Shown piece after piece: positions 27,358-36,244 of a stretch of 64,000 bases of DNA. Source of the stretch: KBS50 sp042666615 (lineage in GTDB: Bacteria > Actinomycetota > Actinomycetes > Mycobacteriales > Micromonosporaceae); the NCBI RefSeq assembly GCF_042666615.1, contig NZ_JBHTDD010000012.1:127639-191638 (forward strand), in the 5' to 3' direction. The first letter of the stretch is position 1. Every line of letters begins with the position of its first letter. Below the pieces are notes generated by a model that was given only the letters and a program-made list of their open reading frames with translations, had not been told where the DNA came from and searched no databases. The position numbers and the translations under genes were made by a program.

Positions 27358-29385
27358 TCAGTCGGAGCGCGGGGTCAGCCGGACCCGGCGCAGGGTCTGC
27401 GCGTTGAGCGCGACCACGATGGTGGACGCCGACATGAGCACCGCGGCGGCGGCCGGGCTCAACGCGAAACCGGCAAAGGCGAACACGCCGGCGGCGGACG
27501 GGATCGCGACGACGTTGTAGCCGGCGGCCCAGGCCAGGTTCTGGACCATCTTCCGGTACGCGGCGCGGGACAGCCGGGCGGTGGCGCTGACGCCACGCGG
27601 ATCGGAGGAGGCCAGCACCACACCGGCCGACTCGATCGCCACGTCGGTGCCGGCGCCGATGGCGATGCCCACGTCGGCCCGGGCCAGAGCCGGCGCGTCG
27701 TTGACCCCGTCACCGACCATGGCCACGATATGACCACGGGACCGCAGGTCGGTGACGATGTCGTCCTTGTCGGCCGGCAACACCTCGGCGAAGACCTCGT
27801 CCACGCCACGCCGGAATCCCAGGTCGGCGGCGACCGATTCGGCCACCGACCGGGCATCGCCGGTGACCATCGCGATGGTGCGAACCCCGAGGTCGCGCAG
27901 TTCGGCGACGGCCTGACGGGCCTCCGGGCGTACCTCGTCGGCAAGGCCGACCGCGCCCAGCGCCGTCGGGGTGCCGTCGAGCCGAACGAGGTAGAGCACG
28001 GCCGCGCCGCGTGCGGACCACTCGGTCTCGGCGTCCCGGAGGTCGTCCGGGACCGAAGCGTCCAACTCCCGCAACAGCGCCGGGCCACCCACCGCGTACG
28101 CCGTCTCGTCGACGGTGGCGCGCACCCCGCGCCCCGGCAGCGACCGGAACCCGGTCCCCGTCGCCGGGCCCACCCGCTCGGCGGCGGCGACGATGGCGCG
28201 GGCGAGCGGGTGTTCGCTGTCCGCCTCGACGCCGGCGGCCAGCCGCAACACCTCGTCCGGATCGGTGCCGGTGCTGGCGGCGACCCCCACCACGGTGTGT
28301 GTGCCCCGGGTCAGGGTGCCGGTCTTGTCGAACAGCACGGCGTCGACGGTGCGCATCCGCTCCAGCGCCAGGCGGTCCTTGACCAGGATTCCGGACTTCG
28401 CGGCGACGCTGGTGGAGAGCGCGATGACCAGTGGGATCGCCAGCCCGAGGGCGTGCGGGCAGGAGATCACCAGGACGGTGATGGTGCGTACCACGGCCTC
28501 GTCGACGTCGCCGATCGCGGACCAGACGGCGAGGCTCGCCACGGCGGCCGCCATGGCCACGTAGAACAGCACCGCGGCGAACCGGTCGGCCAGCACCTGG
28601 GCCCGTCCCCCGGCGGCCTGTGCCTGCGCGACGAGTCGCTGGATGCCGGCGAGCGCGGTGTCCGCCCCCACGGCGTCGACGCGTACCCGGATCGCGGAGT
28701 CGGTGGCCACCGTGCCGGCCACCACCCGGTCGTCGACGCCGCGGGACACCGGCCGGGACTCGCCGGTAATCATGGACTCGTCCAGTTCGGCGGTGCCGTC
28801 CACGACGCGACCGTCGGCGGGCACCCGGCCGCCGGGCCGCACCAGCACGGTGTCGCCGACCCGCAGGTCGGCGACGGCCACCCGCTCCGGCGGCCCGCCG
28901 GAACTGATCCGTTCGGCGTCGTCGGGAAGGAGCGCGGCCAACGCGGCGAGGGCGCCGCGGGCCTGCCCGATGGCCTTCATTTCCTGCCAGTGGCCGAGCA
29001 GCATGATGGTCACCAGCGCGGCCAGTTCCCACCAGAAGTCCAGGTCGAACACCCGCAGGCTGGTGGCCAGCGAGGCGAGGTAGGCGACCGTGATGGCCAT
29101 CGCGATCAGCAGCATCATGCCGGGGGCCCGGTCACGCACCTCGCGGACCGCGCCGGTCAGGAAGGGCCAACCGCCGTAGGCGAACACCACCGTGCCGAGC
29201 ACCGGCCCGACCCACACCATGCCGGGGAAGTCGAGCCGGTAGCCGAACCAGTCCATCACCATGTGGCTGGTCACCACGATCGGCACGGTGAGCGCCAGGC
29301 TGAGCCAGAACTTGCGGCGGAAGATCTCCGGATCGTGCCCGGCGTGCTTGTCGTGCCCGGTGTGGCTGTTGTGTTCCGGTGTCAT
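27358..29385 (-). CDS. heavy-metal P1B-type ATPase with CPH motif (CopB-like)
   Basis: A 675-residue metal-translocating P-type ATPase. The N terminus is a short His-rich segment (HNSHTGHDKHAGHD), with no CxxC metal-binding domain. Actuator TGES is at 207-210, the transmembrane metal site is SCPHALG (CPH at 309-311), the phosphorylation site is DKTGT at 353-357, and VGDGVNDAPAL is near the hinge. A CPH rather than CPC motif together with a His-rich N terminus is typical of the CopB group, which exports copper or silver. Start ATG 29385. A CsoR-like palindrome lies just upstream (29411-29427), supporting copper-responsive control. Confidence 0.93.
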   Translation of the reverse strand: MTPEHNSHTGHDKHAGHDPEIFRRKFWLSLALTVPIVVTSHMVMDWFGYRLDFPGMVWVGPVLGTVVFAYGGWPFLTGAVREVRDRAPGMMLLIAMAITVAYLASLATSLRVFDLDFWWELAALVTIMLLGHWQEMKAIGQARGALAALAALLPDDAERISSGGPPERVAVADLRVGDTVLVRPGGRVPADGRVVDGTAELDESMITGESRPVSRGVDDRVVAGTVATDSAIRVRVDAVGADTALAGIQRLVAQAQAAGGRAQVLADRFAAVLFYVAMAAAVASLAVWSAIGDVDEAVVRTITVLVISCPHALGLAIPLVIALSTSVAAKSGILVKDRLALERMRTVDAVLFDKTGTLTRGTHTVVGVAASTGTDPDEVLRLAAGVEADSEHPLARAIVAAAERVGPATGTGFRSLPGRGVRATVDETAYAVGGPALLRELDASVPDDLRDAETEWSARGAAVLYLVRLDGTPTALGAVGLADEVRPEARQAVAELRDLGVRTIAMVTGDARSVAESVAADLGFRRGVDEVFAEVLPADKDDIVTDLRSRGHIVAMVGDGVNDAPALARADVGIAIGAGTDVAIESAGVVLASSDPRGVSATARLSRAAYRKMVQNLAWAAGYNVVAIPSAAGVFAFAGFALSPAAAAVLMSASTIVVALNAQTLRRVRLTPRSD

Positions 29386-29410
29386 GCCATCCACCTCCGC
29401 CGGACACCAT

Positions 29411-29427
29411 ATACCCGGGAGGGGTAT
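29411..29427. promoter_or_regulatory. CsoR-like copper operator palindrome
   Basis: ATACCCGGGAGGGGTAT is an inverted repeat with 6-base half-sites ATACCC and GGGTAT around a 5-base spacer. It resembles the TACCC...GGGTA operators bound by CsoR-family copper repressors. It lies 25 bases upstream of the P-type ATPase start on the minus strand and about 70 bases upstream of the divergent Nudix gene. No csoR gene is in the window, so the regulator would act in trans. Confidence 0.65.
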
Positions 29428-29497
29428 TTGGCACGGGTGATCGGCGAAGTCACACCGAGGCGGACGAACCCGGTTCAGCGGGGTATCGTCGGGCGGC

Positions 29498-30028
29498 GTG
29501 ACAGGCACTCTGCACGCGCACTGCTCGTACTGTGGCACCGCCTATCTCGCCGGCGCGGCCTGGCCCCGGGTCTGTGCGGGCTGCGGCGAGACCTCCTGGC
29601 GCAACCCGCTCCCGGTCGCGGTGGCGATCCTCCCGGTGCGGACCGATACCGGTCTCGGCGTGGTGGTCGTCCGCCGCGACATCGAGCCCGCCCGGGGCAT
29701 GCTGGCACTGCCGGGCGGCTACATCGAGCACGGCGAGGACTGGCGTTCCGCGCTGGTCCGCGAACTGTGGGAGGAAACCGGACTGGCGGCGGACGCGTCG
29801 GCGGTGCGCCTCTTCGCCGCGCACAGCGCCCCGAGCGGCGCGACCGTGAACATCTTCGGCGTGCTGCCGGCTCGGCGGATGGCCGACCTGCCGCCGTCAG
29901 CGCCGACCGCGGAGGCGACCGAGTGGCTGGTGCTGACCGAGCCCGTCGAGCTGGCCTTCTCCACCCACAGCGAGGTGCTGGCGAGCTTCCTCGATGGGTT
30001 CGATCAGGCGGCGTTGCCCACCGCCTGA
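29498..30028 (+). CDS. Nudix hydrolase with N-terminal zinc ribbon
   Basis: A 176-residue Nudix enzyme. The N terminus has a four-cysteine zinc ribbon (CSYCG and CAGCG, 13-18 residues apart), as in NudC-like and related hydrolases. The Nudix box is GGYIEHGEDWRSALVRELWEETGL, with the REXXEE glutamates that bind metal. Such enzymes hydrolyse nucleoside diphosphates linked to another group, such as NADH, ADP-ribose or 8-oxo nucleotides; the substrate cannot be assigned. GTG start at 29498 without a clear ribosome site; TATCGT at 29484-29489 may be its -10. It is divergent from the copper ATPase. Confidence 0.9.
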   Translation: MTGTLHAHCSYCGTAYLAGAAWPRVCAGCGETSWRNPLPVAVAILPVRTDTGLGVVVVRRDIEPARGMLALPGGYIEHGEDWRSALVRELWEETGLAADASAVRLFAAHSAPSGATVNIFGVLPARRMADLPPSAPTAEATEWLVLTEPVELAFSTHSEVLASFLDGFDQAALPTA

Positions 30029-30044
30029 TCCCACCCCGTCCCGC

Positions 30045-30400
30045 TTAACGCTCCAGCTTGCCGTCACGACAGTGCGATGGCGCGGAGACCGGGTTGCACC
30101 GCACCGCCACACCCCCCGGCAACTCGGCGACGAAGTCACTGTCGTATCGCGCGGCCATCCCGACCGTCGGAAAATCTGTCGTGATCATCTGTGCGCCACC
30201 GCGGAGGGCGATCTCCACCCGACTGAACTCCTTCTCCTTGACCGTGCGAAGGGGCTCATCCGACCGGGTCCGCACGAGGTAGCCCCGTCGGACCAGGTCC
30301 CGGATGACGGCCTCGTTGACCAGCACGGTAGGAAGGCCGAGCGGCGAGGCCGTGTCCGCCGATCTTCGTGCGCCTGTCTGCATCGTGAACGACGCCGACG
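30045..30400 (-). pseudogene. remnant of Ca2+-dependent phosphoinositide-specific phospholipase C, C-terminal end
   Basis: The minus strand encodes only the last part, about 90 residues, of a bacterial PI-PLC-C1 type phospholipase: IRDLVRRGYLVRTRSDEP, EFSRVEIALRGGAQMITTDFP, then FVAELPGGVAVRCNPVSAPSHCR. These match the family's C-terminal blocks, including the final LPGG..RCNPV..P..C. The roughly 300-residue N-terminal region with the catalytic histidines is absent. The open frame can be traced upstream to about 30440 but is unrelated beyond about 30340. It sits between the Nudix gene and the DUF5995 gene and cannot encode an active enzyme. Confidence 0.7.
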
Positions 30401-30486
30401 CCGCGTTGCCCGGCCGCCTTCGGACGAGCGCTCCGCGCAACCGCTACCTCGCGTGCCGACTTCGCTGCCCGGCCGCCGGGACGCCG

Positions 30487-30492
30487 TACCAT
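30487..30492 (+). promoter_or_regulatory. -10 element of leaderless DUF5995 gene
   Basis: TACCAT fits TANNNT and ends six bases before the ATG at 30499; there is no ribosome site between. This supports the chosen start, since longer in-frame extensions would run through the phospholipase remnant. Confidence 0.5.
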
Positions 30493-30498
30493 CGGGCG

Positions 30499-31242
30499 AT
30501 GCACGACGGCATCGCGCGGATCGTCGCCCGGATGGAAGCGGGTCTCAACGAGCTGGACACGGGCGACGCACGGCGGTTCTTCCACGAGACGTACCTGCGG
30601 ACCACCCGGGCGGTGGTCGACGAGATCGACCGGGGTCGGTTCGCCGACAGCGCCTGGTTGCGTCGGTGGAACGTCGAGTTCGCGGAGTTGTACCTGACCG
30701 CGTTCGTCGCCGACCAGCGCGGCACACCGGTGCCGGGCCCGTGGCGGGTCGCCTTCGACACCGCCCGGCAACGACCCGACCTGCCGCCGCTGCGACACGT
30801 GCTGTTGGGCATGAACGCCCACATCAACTACGACCTGCCGCAGTCGCTGATCGCCGTGATCAGTCCGGCGGAGTTCGCCGACCCGGAGGTCCGCCGCACC
30901 CGGCGCGAGGACCACACCCGGGTGGACGCCGTGCTGCTGCGCCGGATCACCGATGAGCAGGTGCGGCTGAGCGGGACCGGCCGGGTCACGGTCACGGATC
31001 GGTCACTGGCGCCGCTGAACCGGCTGGCGACAGCCCGGCTGCTCACCGAGGCACGGGCGAAGGTGTGGCGCAACGTTGACGTCCTGGACCGGGCCCGCCG
31101 GGATGGTCCAGGACGGTACGCGGCGGCGTTGCGTCACCTGGACGCCGCCGCCACGGCGAAACTCACCGAGCTGACCGCCCCCGGGCAGGTGCTGCTGCGG
31201 CTGGCCCGCCGGGGCTTCGGTGTGCTGCTGCCGGAGGCATGA
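30499..31242 (+). CDS. DUF5995 family protein
   Basis: A 247-residue soluble protein matching the DUF5995 pattern common in actinomycetes: FHETYLRTTRAVVDEIDRGRF, WLRRWNVEFAELYLTAF, LLGMNAHINYDLPQSL (conserved GMNAHINYDL core), and EDHTRVDAVLL. The histidine/asparagine/aspartate pattern looks like a metal or phosphate-binding helical bundle, but no activity is known. The start was placed at ATG 30499 because the DUF begins immediately and a -10 box precedes it by six bases. Its 3' end overlaps the convergent membrane protein gene by 80 bases. Confidence 0.85.
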   Translation: MHDGIARIVARMEAGLNELDTGDARRFFHETYLRTTRAVVDEIDRGRFADSAWLRRWNVEFAELYLTAFVADQRGTPVPGPWRVAFDTARQRPDLPPLRHVLLGMNAHINYDLPQSLIAVISPAEFADPEVRRTRREDHTRVDAVLLRRITDEQVRLSGTGRVTVTDRSLAPLNRLATARLLTEARAKVWRNVDVLDRARRDGPGRYAAALRHLDAAATAKLTELTAPGQVLLRLARRGFGVLLPEA

Positions 31243-31756
31243 CCCGGCCCCACGGCTTGAACACCGACAAGACGTACGCGACAAGCAGCGCCGCCGGTGA
31301 CACGATCGGCGGGAACACGATGTCGCCCGGCGTCCAGGTGATCCCGGCGCCGGCCGCCAGGGCCCGGCCGGTGGCCGCCGCCTCCGCGACGCCGGTGCGC
31401 AACGCGAACAGGACGAGCAGGCACAGCACGATGTTCAGTACCAGCTTGACCAGCACCCACCAGTAGCGCACCAGGCCGTACTTGCCGCCCAACCCCAGCA
31501 GGATACCGGTGGCCAGGGACAGTGCCCCGGCGACGAACATCGGCCAGACGGTCACCAGTTCCAGTGCCTGCAACGCGAATCCGCGGGTGCCCTGGTCGTC
31601 GGTGCCGACCGCCGTGAAGACCAGCACCGCCATCGCGGCGTCCAGGCCGAGCCAGACGCCGGCCGCGAGGATGTGGGTCAGCAGCACCGTCTTGCGGGTC
31701 CGGCCGCCAAGCCGCCGGGCCCTTGTCCGTGGGTACGCGATCGTCGTTGTGGTCAT
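31163..31756 (-). CDS. hypothetical membrane protein (DUF2269-like)
   Basis: A 197-residue protein with four predicted transmembrane helices: KTVLLTHILAAGVWLGLDAAMAVLVF, ALELVTVWPMFVAGALSLATGILLGLG, YWWVLVKLVLNIVLCLLVLFAL, and VFPPIVSPAALLVAYVLSVFKPWG. The histidine in helix 1 and the tryptophans in helix 2 resemble the DUF2269/CopD-like small membrane proteins. Start ATG 31756 behind GAGGCTGGGG. The last 80 bases overlap the 3' end of the DUF5995 gene on the other strand; the tail after the last helix is Ala/Pro-rich and could be an extension from loss of an earlier stop. Confidence 0.75.
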   Translation of the reverse strand: MTTTTIAYPRTRARRLGGRTRKTVLLTHILAAGVWLGLDAAMAVLVFTAVGTDDQGTRGFALQALELVTVWPMFVAGALSLATGILLGLGGKYGLVRYWWVLVKLVLNIVLCLLVLFALRTGVAEAAATGRALAAGAGITWTPGDIVFPPIVSPAALLVAYVLSVFKPWGRVMPPAAAHRSPGGPAAAAPARGRSAR

Positions 31757-31779
31757 GTCCCCAGCCTCGGCCGGGTGGC

Positions 31780-32085
31780 GGCGCGGGACGTCCGGCGGCA
31801 GGCGGCTTTCCCGGTACGCCCGACGACGTACGCCCGCGGGTTGGGAGCCGCGCTCGGCGGACCCCACGCGTCGGCCGGCGCGCCCAGCGCCGCCGCCTCC
31901 CGGGCGGTCACGGTGTCGTCGACGGTCAGGGCCATCCGGCCGGTGGCCGCGTCGACGCCCCACGCGGTTCCGGGGGTGCGGACGGCGGCGAGCAGGCTCG
32001 CGGCGTCGGGGCGGACCGCCGGCGGGGCCGCGCCGGCCGTCGCCGGTGCGCCGAGCAGGAGGGCGGTGGCCCCGTCGAGCAGAGT
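31780..32085 (-). pseudogene. possible remnant of a secreted S1 (streptogrisin-like) protease
   Basis: The 410-base gap between the membrane protein and the DUF6351 gene has no intact gene. One minus-strand frame reads like the start of a secreted trypsin-like protease: a hydrophobic signal-like stretch (TALLLGAPATAGAAPP), then PGTAWGVDAATGRMALTVDDTVTARE, which resembles the YVD/T-V-DSTV block at the N terminus of mature streptogrisin-type proteases. There is no start codon (an in-frame TGA lies just upstream) and the sequence is lost before any catalytic residue. The match is by eye and tentative. Confidence 0.4.
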
Positions 32086-32166
32086 ACGCTCTCACGGTGC
32101 GGCGGCCGGGGTCTCACCTGTGTGGCTCGTCGCGGCGGCGCGATCCACGGATTGTCCGGTGGCCCG

Positions 32167-34569
32167 CTACCGGCGCGGCACTCCGAGGTCGGGCTTCCGA
32201 TAGTCGCAGACGCCGGTGGGGAAGATCTGCTCCAGCCGGTCCCGTTCGGCGGGGGTGGGTCGCCACTGGCCGTACACGCCACGGGCGATCGCCGCCGCCA
32301 CGCTCTGCCGCTGACAGGCGAACACCCCGCCCTCGATCGGTCCACCGGCCACCGTCCGGGACGTGCCGTACACCGGGAAACGCTCGGTGCAGGCACCGGG
32401 CGGCGCGTCGTTCAGGATGCCGTCCCACACCTGGGGCCCGGCGGCGATCTGGTCGCCGGTCGTGGTGAAGCAGCGGTCGGTGGCCAGCGGCGGCTTGTTG
32501 CCGGCCACGCCGCGCCACGGTCGGGCGTGGATGTTTGTCATCCACTGGTCCATCACGGCCAGCGCCTCCGGCGTCTGGTCGAACTGTTCGGACGGCCGGG
32601 CGTCGGTGAACCAGATGACCTGGTTGGCGGCGTCGCGGTCGTGGTTGAGCATTCGCTGCCGGCTGGCGAAGGACTGGTGGGTGTTGTGCATGTCCAGTTC
32701 CTCTTCGAGGTAGTGCCGCCAGTCGATGATCGGAAGATCGATGTCGCCCCGGAACACGATCCCCGACCGGTACGCCGCCGCCATGGCCCACCGGTCGCCC
32801 GTGGTACGCGGTGCCGGCGTGACGCCGTCGTCCGGCGACAACCGCATGTTGCGGGCGCTCCACGGGTCGAACTGCGCCGGATCGGCACAGGCGTCCCGGA
32901 CGAACGGGCAGCCCTCCGGCACCATCTGCGCGGACGGCCGCCAACTGCCGACCCGCGCGTTCACGTCGAGGAACTCGGCGGGGGTGAGATAACCGTCACG
33001 CAGCGCGGCCAACCCGTACTGGACACCGACGTTGTCCCACGCGGACCGCGCGTAGCCGTCCGGACCGACACCGTAGACCGTGCGCAGGTCGTCCCAGTGG
33101 GTCCATCTCACGGTCGTCATCACGCCCGGCGGATCCATCAGTTCCCACAGCGGGTGCGGCACCTGGAAGGTCGGGTTCATGGCCAGCGGGGTGAGCCCTC
33201 GCCACCCCTCGACGCACTCGTCCGACCCCGGCTGGCCGCCCCGGTACGGGTTGGGCACCGTGTTGCTGCCGTGCATACCGATCAACCGGGTCCGGTTGGT
33301 CCAGTCCCGCCACTTCGGGTTCGCCGCGTCGGTCACGTCCATGTAGTACTCGAGCAGCTCGCAGTCCCCGACGTGGATCGTCTGGGTGACCATGTCCGGG
33401 TACGAGTACTGCGGGATCGCCGCGTCGATGACCCGGTTGCCGTGGTTCTGGCCGTAGACGTACTGCTGGATGCCGCCGCCCGAGCCGCCCACGCCGACCG
33501 TGTAGCGCGGCACCCCGTGCGTCTCGATGAAGTGTTCCTTGACCATCAACGCGGTCTCGCCGCCGAGCACCAGGTTGTAGTGGGTCGCGGTCCGGGTGCC
33601 GGTGGAGTACAGGACGGCGTACCCGCGGGCCAACCCGTCGTGGTAGAGCGCGCCGCCGGGCAGCGAACCCTGGTCGTGGCCGATCGCGACGCCGCCGTCG
33701 AACCGGAAGACGACCCGCCCGTTCCAGGCCGAGTCGTCCGGCCCGGTGCCGGCACGCCCGGTCGCCACCTCGGCCAGCGGCGCCAGCATGGCGATGCTGT
33801 AGATGAACCGGTTGATGGTGCCGCGTTCCCGGCGGACCACGTAGTCGACGGTGCGACCGTCGATGATGGTCGTGGTGGTCAGGTCCGCCGGTCGGCTACC
33901 GTCGGCGGGCAGCGGCTTGAACGTGTTGTCCGCCGCGCGGTAGAGGTAATCCACCACGGTGGGCGCCGCGCAGTCCCGGCTCCAGCCGACCACCCGATCG
34001 GTCTTCGTCCCGTCGGGGTTCGTCGCGAACACCCGCATGCCCTGCCGGTCCTGGTTGTCCACCAGCGGCTGGCCCAGGCCGGCCGACTCGGTGCGGCACA
34101 GGAACGGGTACTGCCGAGGGCCGGAGAAGACCGGACTGTCGCCGTGGTTGACCAGCCGCAGCCGGGCGTCGGCGAAGCGCGCGGTCGCCCGTACCGTGTT
34201 GGGTCCGTCGGACAGGCGAGCGACGCGTCCCGTACGCGACCGGCCGTCCGGATCGACCGGCAGGGCTGCCGTGACGTCCGTACCGTTGACCGTGATCCGG
34301 ACATCGCGGGGTCGCACCCGCGGGCCGAACCGCACCCGGATCAGCGCGTCGTCACCGGTCACCTGGTCGGGACGGCTGGACAGCACCTCGATCCGCAGCC
34401 GCTCGCCGTCGGTGGCGCTCGCCGGCCCAGCGGCGCCCACCGGCACCACCAGCAGCGGGATCACGACTGCCAGGGCCAGTCCCCGGAGGCACCGGCGCCG
34501 GGGGTACGGGGGGTTCGCTCCGGTTGTCTCGTCGACTCGCACGGTCGCCTCCGCCCTGCCCGCGATCAT
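32167..34569 (-). CDS. secreted DUF6351 family protein
   Basis: An 800-residue protein with an N-terminal signal sequence (RRCLRGLALAVVIPLLVVPVGAAGPASA). A beta-sandwich segment follows (about 45-130), then a large alpha/beta region carrying GVGGSGGGIQQYVYGQNHGNRV, which looks like a nucleophile elbow of an alpha/beta hydrolase (G-S-G-G-G), and a later DMHNTHQSFASRQR. This matches the DUF6351 family of secreted actinobacterial proteins, presumed hydrolases of unknown substrate. The ATG at 34569 has GGAG at short spacing. It is divergent from the secreted glycoside hydrolase at 34676, about 105 bases away. Confidence 0.85.
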   Translation of the reverse strand: MIAGRAEATVRVDETTGANPPYPRRRCLRGLALAVVIPLLVVPVGAAGPASATDGERLRIEVLSSRPDQVTGDDALIRVRFGPRVRPRDVRITVNGTDVTAALPVDPDGRSRTGRVARLSDGPNTVRATARFADARLRLVNHGDSPVFSGPRQYPFLCRTESAGLGQPLVDNQDRQGMRVFATNPDGTKTDRVVGWSRDCAAPTVVDYLYRAADNTFKPLPADGSRPADLTTTTIIDGRTVDYVVRRERGTINRFIYSIAMLAPLAEVATGRAGTGPDDSAWNGRVVFRFDGGVAIGHDQGSLPGGALYHDGLARGYAVLYSTGTRTATHYNLVLGGETALMVKEHFIETHGVPRYTVGVGGSGGGIQQYVYGQNHGNRVIDAAIPQYSYPDMVTQTIHVGDCELLEYYMDVTDAANPKWRDWTNRTRLIGMHGSNTVPNPYRGGQPGSDECVEGWRGLTPLAMNPTFQVPHPLWELMDPPGVMTTVRWTHWDDLRTVYGVGPDGYARSAWDNVGVQYGLAALRDGYLTPAEFLDVNARVGSWRPSAQMVPEGCPFVRDACADPAQFDPWSARNMRLSPDDGVTPAPRTTGDRWAMAAAYRSGIVFRGDIDLPIIDWRHYLEEELDMHNTHQSFASRQRMLNHDRDAANQVIWFTDARPSEQFDQTPEALAVMDQWMTNIHARPWRGVAGNKPPLATDRCFTTTGDQIAAGPQVWDGILNDAPPGACTERFPVYGTSRTVAGGPIEGGVFACQRQSVAAAIARGVYGQWRPTPAERDRLEQIFPTGVCDYRKPDLGVPRR

Positions 34570-34675
34570 AGATCTCCGACGATTGCACGGGGCGCGGCGC
34601 TTGTCGAGGGTGGACGATCGTGATCGGCGGGAGCGGATGCCGTCGCCAGGAATCCGATCATGGTAGGAATACCGG

Positions 34676-36244
34676 ATGTCGCTCCCCTACGCACACGTAC
34701 GCGGCTCCCGGCTGACCGCCGTGTGGAAATCTTCCTACCGGGCCATCTGCCTGGCGCTGGTGCTGCTGGCGATAGCGACCGCGTCGGCATCGGCGTCGGC
34801 ATCGGCACCCACCGCACCAGTCGCTCGCACCCACCCGGCCACGGCCGGCGCCGGGTACACGTCGTACGACGTGGGTTTCGCCGAGGGGTCCGGGCTACAC
34901 GACGCGACCCTCGCCCGCCGGCTCGACGGCGTGGCGGCCTACCTGCCCGGCGGGTCGCCGCTGCTGCGGGTGGACCTGGACTGGTGGTACGTTCAGGACT
35001 GCCGGACCTGCGCGCCGCGCTGGGACCGGCTGGACGCCATCGTTGCGGCGGCGAGCAGCCGGGGCATCCGGATCCTCCTCGTGCTGGCCTACGCACCGCC
35101 CTGGGCCAACGGCGGACACGCGAACGACAAGTGGTTCCCCACCAACGACAGTGACTGGGTATCCATCGTGGACCGGACCGTCCGGCGGTACGCCGGCCAG
35201 ATCTCCGCCTACGAGGTTTGGAACGAGCCGAACAACGCGGCCGTCGGTGACCATCCCGGATTCGGCAACTACGCGGGTGACCGGCGGTTGCGGTACTGGC
35301 AACTGGTCCGGCTCGCACACCAGCGGATCCACGCGGCCTGCGCCTCGTGCGTCGTGCTGGCCGGCGCGTCCGGCAGTGGCACTCCGGCCACCGCGACCAG
35401 TAACCCGAACGAGTCCGGCGGCTGGCTGGACTGGGCGTACGCCAATGGCTACGGCACCTCCTTCGACGCCGTCGCGCATCACCCGTACCCGGCGTGGAAC
35501 TCGGGGTACGGGCCGGCCCGCCCCGAGTGTCAGACCCGGTGGTGGAACATGTTCGGTCCGCCCGGCGAGTCACCGGCCTGCGGCGAGTTGGCGTACCTGC
35601 GCTCGATCATGGTGAAGCGGGGCGACGGGGCGAAGAAGATCTGGGGCACCGAGCTGGGTTACCCGACCTCGGGCGGCGCACCGATCCCCCGGGCCACCGT
35701 GCGCGACCATCTGGTGCAGGCGGTGAGCATGTGGCGGTCGCTGAGCTACACCGGTCCGCTGTTCCTGTACTCGTATCGGGACGCCTGCACCACGGCGGCC
35801 GACCCGGAGTGCAACTTCGGCGTGGTCACTCGGGACTTCACCGAGAAGGACATCCTGTTCTCGGACCTGCGCGACGCGCTTACCGACGGGTGGCGGCCGG
35901 TCCTGGAAAGCGGCCAGACCATGCGCCGGTGGGCCGCCCTGCTCTCCCCCGTCGGCCACGAGCCGCGCTACCAGCTCTGGTTGCAGGGTGACGGCAACCT
36001 GGTGCTCCACGAGCGGTACGGCCCGGCGTACTGGGCGACCGGGACCCGGGACGGCGTGGCGCTGGAAAACCAACCCGACGGGAATCTCGTCCTGCGCCGG
36101 GCCGACGGCACCATCGCCTGGTCGACTGGCACGGCGGGCAAGGGCCCGGCACGGCTGATCATGCAGCACGACGGCAACCTGGTGCTCTATCGCGTCAGCG
36201 ATGCCACGGCGATCTGGGCGAGCAACACCGTACGGGCCGGCTGA
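34676..36244 (+). CDS. secreted glycoside hydrolase with bulb-type (mannose-binding) lectin domain
   Basis: A 522-residue secreted enzyme. After a signal region (ICLALVLLAIATASASASASA) comes a clan-A (beta/alpha)8 glycosidase domain, with YEVWNEPNNAAV giving the acid/base Glu184 and KIWGTELGYPT giving the likely nucleophile Glu326. The C-terminal 110 residues form a bulb-lectin domain with three sugar-binding repeats (QGDGNLVLH, QPDGNLVLR, QHDGNLVLY). Bulb lectins bind mannose. Together with the alpha-mannosidase importer locus downstream this suggests attack on a mannose-containing polymer; the GH family number and linkage cannot be fixed by eye. AGGA ribosome site seven bases before the ATG. 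Confidence 0.88.
   Translation: MSLPYAHVRGSRLTAVWKSSYRAICLALVLLAIATASASASASAPTAPVARTHPATAGAGYTSYDVGFAEGSGLHDATLARRLDGVAAYLPGGSPLLRVDLDWWYVQDCRTCAPRWDRLDAIVAAASSRGIRILLVLAYAPPWANGGHANDKWFPTNDSDWVSIVDRTVRRYAGQISAYEVWNEPNNAAVGDHPGFGNYAGDRRLRYWQLVRLAHQRIHAACASCVVLAGASGSGTPATATSNPNESGGWLDWAYANGYGTSFDAVAHHPYPAWNSGYGPARPECQTRWWNMFGPPGESPACGELAYLRSIMVKRGDGAKKIWGTELGYPTSGGAPIPRATVRDHLVQAVSMWRSLSYTGPLFLYSYRDACTTAADPECNFGVVTRDFTEKDILFSDLRDALTDGWRPVLESGQTMRRWAALLSPVGHEPRYQLWLQGDGNLVLHERYGPAYWATGTRDGVALENQPDGNLVLRRADGTIAWSTGTAGKGPARLIMQHDGNLVLYRVSDATAIWASNTVRAG

Noticed and set aside
31757..31935. Short 60-codon minus-strand ORF starting MALTVDDTVTARE
   Set aside because: It begins inside the conserved stretch of the S1-protease-like remnant and has no ribosome site or signal peptide, so it is treated as part of that relic.
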